Assembly (NCBI GenBank): GCA_947259495.1
Contig: CAMYLV010000008.1
Coordinates: 1-64,000 of the forward strand
Length of the DNA: 64,000 nucleotides
Direction: 5' to 3'
Source of the DNA: an uncultured Desulfobacterales bacterium
Lineage (GTDB): Bacteria; Desulfobacterota; Desulfobacteria; Desulfobacterales; JAHEIW01
Numbering within the stretch: position 1 is the stretch's first letter; every line of letters begins with the position of its first letter. Positions 63,505 to 64,000 of this stretch are shown here, piece after piece. The notes under the pieces are model-generated. The model made no database searches. It was not told the DNA's origin and saw nothing but the letters and a program-made list of their open reading frames with translations. Position numbers and translations under genes: made by a program.

Positions 63505-63608
63505 TATACCGCTTTCCATAATAATGTTCCGTAATAGGGATGTGCGGCATAAGGGGTTGTAGAAAGAAACGTTTCGAGTACCGGAGCGTTTTTTTGACAA
63601 TCCCTATA
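63505..63608 (+). repeat. Two-hairpin interspersed repeat, copy 5
   Basis: TATACCGCTTTCC ... TTCCGTAATAGGGA ... TGCGGCATAAGGGGTTGTAG ... GAAACGTTTCGAGTACCGG ... GCGTTTTTTTGACAATCCCTATA. Begins and ends TATA; outer stem GGG-TTGT / ACAA-CCC kept. Confidence 0.85.
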
Positions 63609-63782
63609 GAAATGAATAGCGATTAAAAAAAACCTTCAGATCACAATTTACAAATTGCAAAACCTATACCGTTTTTCACTGAAAATTTTTTATCGATAAT
63701 TCAGCAGGATAAGAATGGCATGCTATAATTTGAAAATGAGAATGTGTAAAATACTATACGGGATGTAAGATATTTTATAATT

Positions 63783-64000
63783 TTAATTTATCAACGTATC
63801 CGCAAGGAATTCCATAAAGCACTTCCAGGATTTTTTATCTGCAGTTTCCTGATACCGGTTACCACCAAAAACGGTAAAAGCGTGCTGGGCCCCGCCGTAG
63901 GTGATCATTTCATGGGCAACGCCAGCTGATTCCAGTTCATTCGCCAAATCAGCGAACTGGTCCATGGTAATGGCGGTATCGGCGGAACCGTGCATAATCA
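63783..64000 (-). CDS. Dienelactone hydrolase family protein, partial
   Basis: The 3' end of an alpha/beta-hydrolase gene that continues past the window edge. The visible ~72 residues hold the catalytic Asp ('HGSADTAIT') and His ('YGGAQHAFTVFGG'), with the family tail 'KSWKCFMEFLADTL'. The frame is open to the edge; the next codon upstream is Ile, fitting the usual hydrophobic strand before HG. The nucleophile (usually Cys or Ser) lies outside the window. Confidence 0.75.
   Translation of the reverse strand, partial: IMHGSADTAITMDQFADLANELESAGVAHEMITYGGAQHAFTVFGGNRYQETADKKSWKCFMEFLADTLIN

Noticed and set aside
63382-63600. N-terminal extension of the small Arg-rich protein
   Set aside because: This part is translated repeat copy 5; the ribosome site supports the internal ATG at 63381.
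1-64000. CRISPR arrays, tRNA or rRNA genes, phage and transposase genes
   Set aside because: No regularly spaced identical repeats, tRNA-like cloverleaf with conserved arms, rRNA stretch or transposase motif was seen; the repeats found are irregular and palindromic.

Overview
The window reads as a chromosomal segment of an anaerobic, respiratory delta-proteobacterium, most like an uncultured Desulfobacterales (Desulfobacterota) sulfate reducer or close relative. Basis: a selenocysteine-containing HdrA with HdrB, an HdrC-like cytochrome-b/FeS protein and an FrhB-like subunit; a CooS carbon monoxide dehydrogenase; an SQR/DUF1641 pair; a ferredoxin:thioredoxin reductase-like protein; and TCA-cycle enzymes including a 2-oxoglutarate dehydrogenase complex. 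No rRNA, tRNA, CRISPR array, phage or transposase gene was seen. The lineage call is inference from gene content only.

Layout. 0-5 kb: a small Cys-rich protein, UbiE/MenG-type and second SAM methyltransferases, a cytochrome b5-like membrane protein and a UbiA prenyltransferase (a quinone/lipid group), and a zinc-ribbon protein. 4.9-9.6 kb: fumarase C (fumC) carrying an apparent internal deletion and frameshift, an 85-aa protein, aconitase and TrpS. 9.9-14.1 kb: an RND pump with its membrane fusion protein. 14.6-20.4 kb: sucA-sucB-lpdA. 20.6-26.5 kb: cysE-cysK, a coiled-coil protein, an Rrf2 regulator, SQR and DUF1641. 26.7-29.4 kb: DRTGG protein, PAS kinase and receiver protein. 29.6-36.9 kb: cytochrome b/HdrC fusion, HdrB, HdrA (UGA read as selenocysteine at codon 60) and FrhB-like protein. 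37-39 kb: RseC-like protein and a Tat-exported multicopper oxidase. 39.2-47.5 kb, all on the minus strand: a signalling operon with NhaD-type antiporter, Rossmann/PAS/GAF kinase, receiver-PAS kinase, receiver, UspA, cytidylate-kinase-like protein and a cytochrome c without a signal peptide. 47.6-54.8 kb: housekeeping and redox genes (DUF2156, FMN reductase, ExoIII, epimerase, Fur, citrate synthase, glutaredoxin, FTR-like protein). 54.8-57.9 kb: about 1 kb of regulatory DNA and a stand-alone cooS. 57.9-64 kb: Tat lipoprotein nitroreductase, TPR-CHAT lipoprotein, a small Arg-rich protein, and the 3' part of a dienelactone-hydrolase-family gene cut by the window edge.

How the genes fit together. 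Citrate synthase, aconitase, 2-oxoglutarate dehydrogenase and (broken) fumarase are TCA steps. The Hdr-like locus looks like a membrane-linked thiol/ferredoxin/quinone electron-transfer module. SQR, CysE/CysK and the Rrf2 protein suggest sulfide/cysteine/Fe-S balance.

Between genes the window is rich in non-coding repeats: (1) five copies of a ~100-bp two-hairpin element with compensatory stem changes; (2) a MITE-like family with 'TAATACCTGAAT' ends (one clear copy, two degenerate); (3) long imperfect palindromes built from ACCACGAAG-like words; (4) tracts built from CAGATGACAG-like words. The most noteworthy items are the two-hairpin repeat family, the Sec-HdrA locus, the sigma-54-type promoter with a 28-bp palindrome upstream of cooS, and the fumC deletion.
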